A DNA stretch of 6,415 nucleotides from an uncultured Halieaceae bacterium. Lineage in GTDB: Bacteria; Pseudomonadota; Gammaproteobacteria; Pseudomonadales; Halieaceae. The notes beneath the pieces were generated by a model. It saw only the letters and a program-made list of their open reading frames with translations. It did not search any database and was not told where the DNA came from. Position 1 is the stretch's first letter, and each line of letters begins with the position of its first letter. Of the stretch, positions 5,855 to 6,415 are shown piece after piece. Made by a program: the position numbers and the translations under genes. The stretch covers positions 1-6,415 of the forward strand of contig CALINF010000215.1 of assembly GCA_938045215.1 (NCBI GenBank), read 5' to 3'.

Positions 5855-6415
5855 TCAAGTGATAGGTGCCGTGCTGGGGTCGCCCGGATCTACCAGAGTA
5901 GGTTCTGGCTGATGCTCTTCCTGAAACTGCTCTACATGCCTTTCTACAGTGGTTACCTTGCGGCCGTATTGGGCAATGTGAAACGTCGCGTCGCCCTCAT
6001 AGACCAAAGGCAAGTTGGTCCTGCCAATAACCATGCCTTCATCCGGGGCTATTATCTCTGTTTCTGCGACGCCCAGGGGGTCGGCAACCACGGCGAGTGT
6101 CTGGCCTCGGCTCACCTGGGCCCCAAGGGGAACCAGCGTGCGCAGAATGCCGCTTTCGGGAGCACGCACCCATGAGGTTTTATCGCTGATGATTGGCGGC
6201 GCCATGGGCTTGCGCCGGTGGGTCTTGCGCAGCATGCCAATGTTGCGCATGACGTTAATGATGCCTCGTACGCCGGCTCTTATATGCATCTCTTCAAACC
6301 GCAGGGCTTCACCTGCTTCATATAGAATCACCGGTACGCCCATATCGGCGGCGCATTGGCGCAGCGAGCCGTCGCGAATTTTGGAGTCGATAGCCAGTGG
6401 CACGCCAAACGCCTC
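5855..6415 (-). CDS. Succinylglutamate desuccinylase/aspartoacylase-family protein, C-terminal part (5' end outside window)
   Basis: These are the C-terminal 186 residues of an M14-like zinc hydrolase of the AstE/aspartoacylase superfamily. The frame is open to the window edge (first codons EAFGVPLA), so the GTG at 6403 is internal and not a start. Seen: FGVPL, the IRDGSLR stretch, and GVPVILYEAGEALRFEE, where the glutamate in YEAG (window residue 33) aligns by pattern with the catalytic glutamate of IEVG in aspartoacylase. Then come GVRGIINVMRNIGM and a C-terminal barrel-sandwich (lipoyl/biotinyl-like) domain at about 80-150 (VRAPESGILRTL, GAQVSRGQTLAVV, APDEGMVIG). No lipoylatable or biotinylatable lysine motif is evident in that domain. 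A charged, proline-rich tail follows from about 158. Zinc-ligand motifs would lie outside the window. Enzymes of this superfamily cleave N-acyl groups from amino acids; the substrate here is unknown. It is co-oriented with the downstream symporter. Confidence 0.87.
   Translation of the reverse strand, partial: EAFGVPLAIDSKIRDGSLRQCAADMGVPVILYEAGEALRFEEMHIRAGVRGIINVMRNIGMLRKTHRRKPMAPPIISDKTSWVRAPESGILRTLVPLGAQVSRGQTLAVVADPLGVAETEIIAPDEGMVIGRTNLPLVYEGDATFHIAQYGRKVTTVERHVEQFQEEHQPEPTLVDPGDPSTAPIT

Noticed and set aside
5357..6175. 272-aa open frame on the plus strand across the small-subunit gene, the gap and the M14-family gene
   Set aside because: It is opposite two well-supported genes, its composition is irregular, and it shows no recognisable domain. 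It is open by chance.
6401..6403. GTG as the start of the M14-family gene
   Set aside because: The frame continues to the window edge with family-like residues (EAFG before VPLAIDSK), so this codon is an internal valine.

Overview
The window looks like chromosomal DNA of a gammaproteobacterium, probably a marine one. This rests on protein content alone: TamA/TamB envelope-assembly proteins, a two-component sodium:solute symporter of the type first noted in Vibrio (VC_2705 family plus DUF4212 small subunit), and an aspartoacylase-like M14 enzyme, in DNA of moderately high GC. No mobile element, CRISPR array, tRNA or rRNA is visible.

Layout. Bases 1-1656 (+) hold the C-terminal 551 codons of a TamB-like protein whose start lies outside the window. 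It runs directly into tamA (+, ending at 3577), with a short overlap or a one-base gap depending on which start is used. The two should act together: TamA as the outer-membrane Omp85 barrel with POTRA domains, TamB as the inner-membrane-anchored, periplasm-spanning beta-rich partner. The order tamB then tamA is the reverse of the well-known enterobacterial tamA-tamB order.

Bases 3578-3653 separate two convergent transcription units and contain two adjacent imperfect hairpins. The first begins inside the tamA stop region and is the best candidate transcription end.

Bases 3654-5677 (-) are a tight two-gene operon: a 93-aa DUF4212 small subunit followed by the 580-aa SSS-family large subunit. 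They are joined by a one-base stop/start overlap, and each has a good ribosome binding site. The large subunit carries a roughly 70-residue acidic insert, predicted periplasmic, that contains an EF-hand-like calcium-binding loop.

Bases 5678-5854 are non-coding, with a candidate sigma70 promoter for the symporter operon and a small hairpin after the upstream gene. Bases 5855-6415 (-) are the C-terminal 186 codons of a succinylglutamate desuccinylase/aspartoacylase-family protein with a lipoyl-like C-terminal domain; its N-terminus lies beyond the right edge.

Overall this is mostly a conventional housekeeping and transport region. I found no convincing evidence for a wholly new system. The points most worth checking are the reversed tamB-tamA order, the EF-hand-like loop in the transporter, and the possible link between the M14 enzyme and the symporter.
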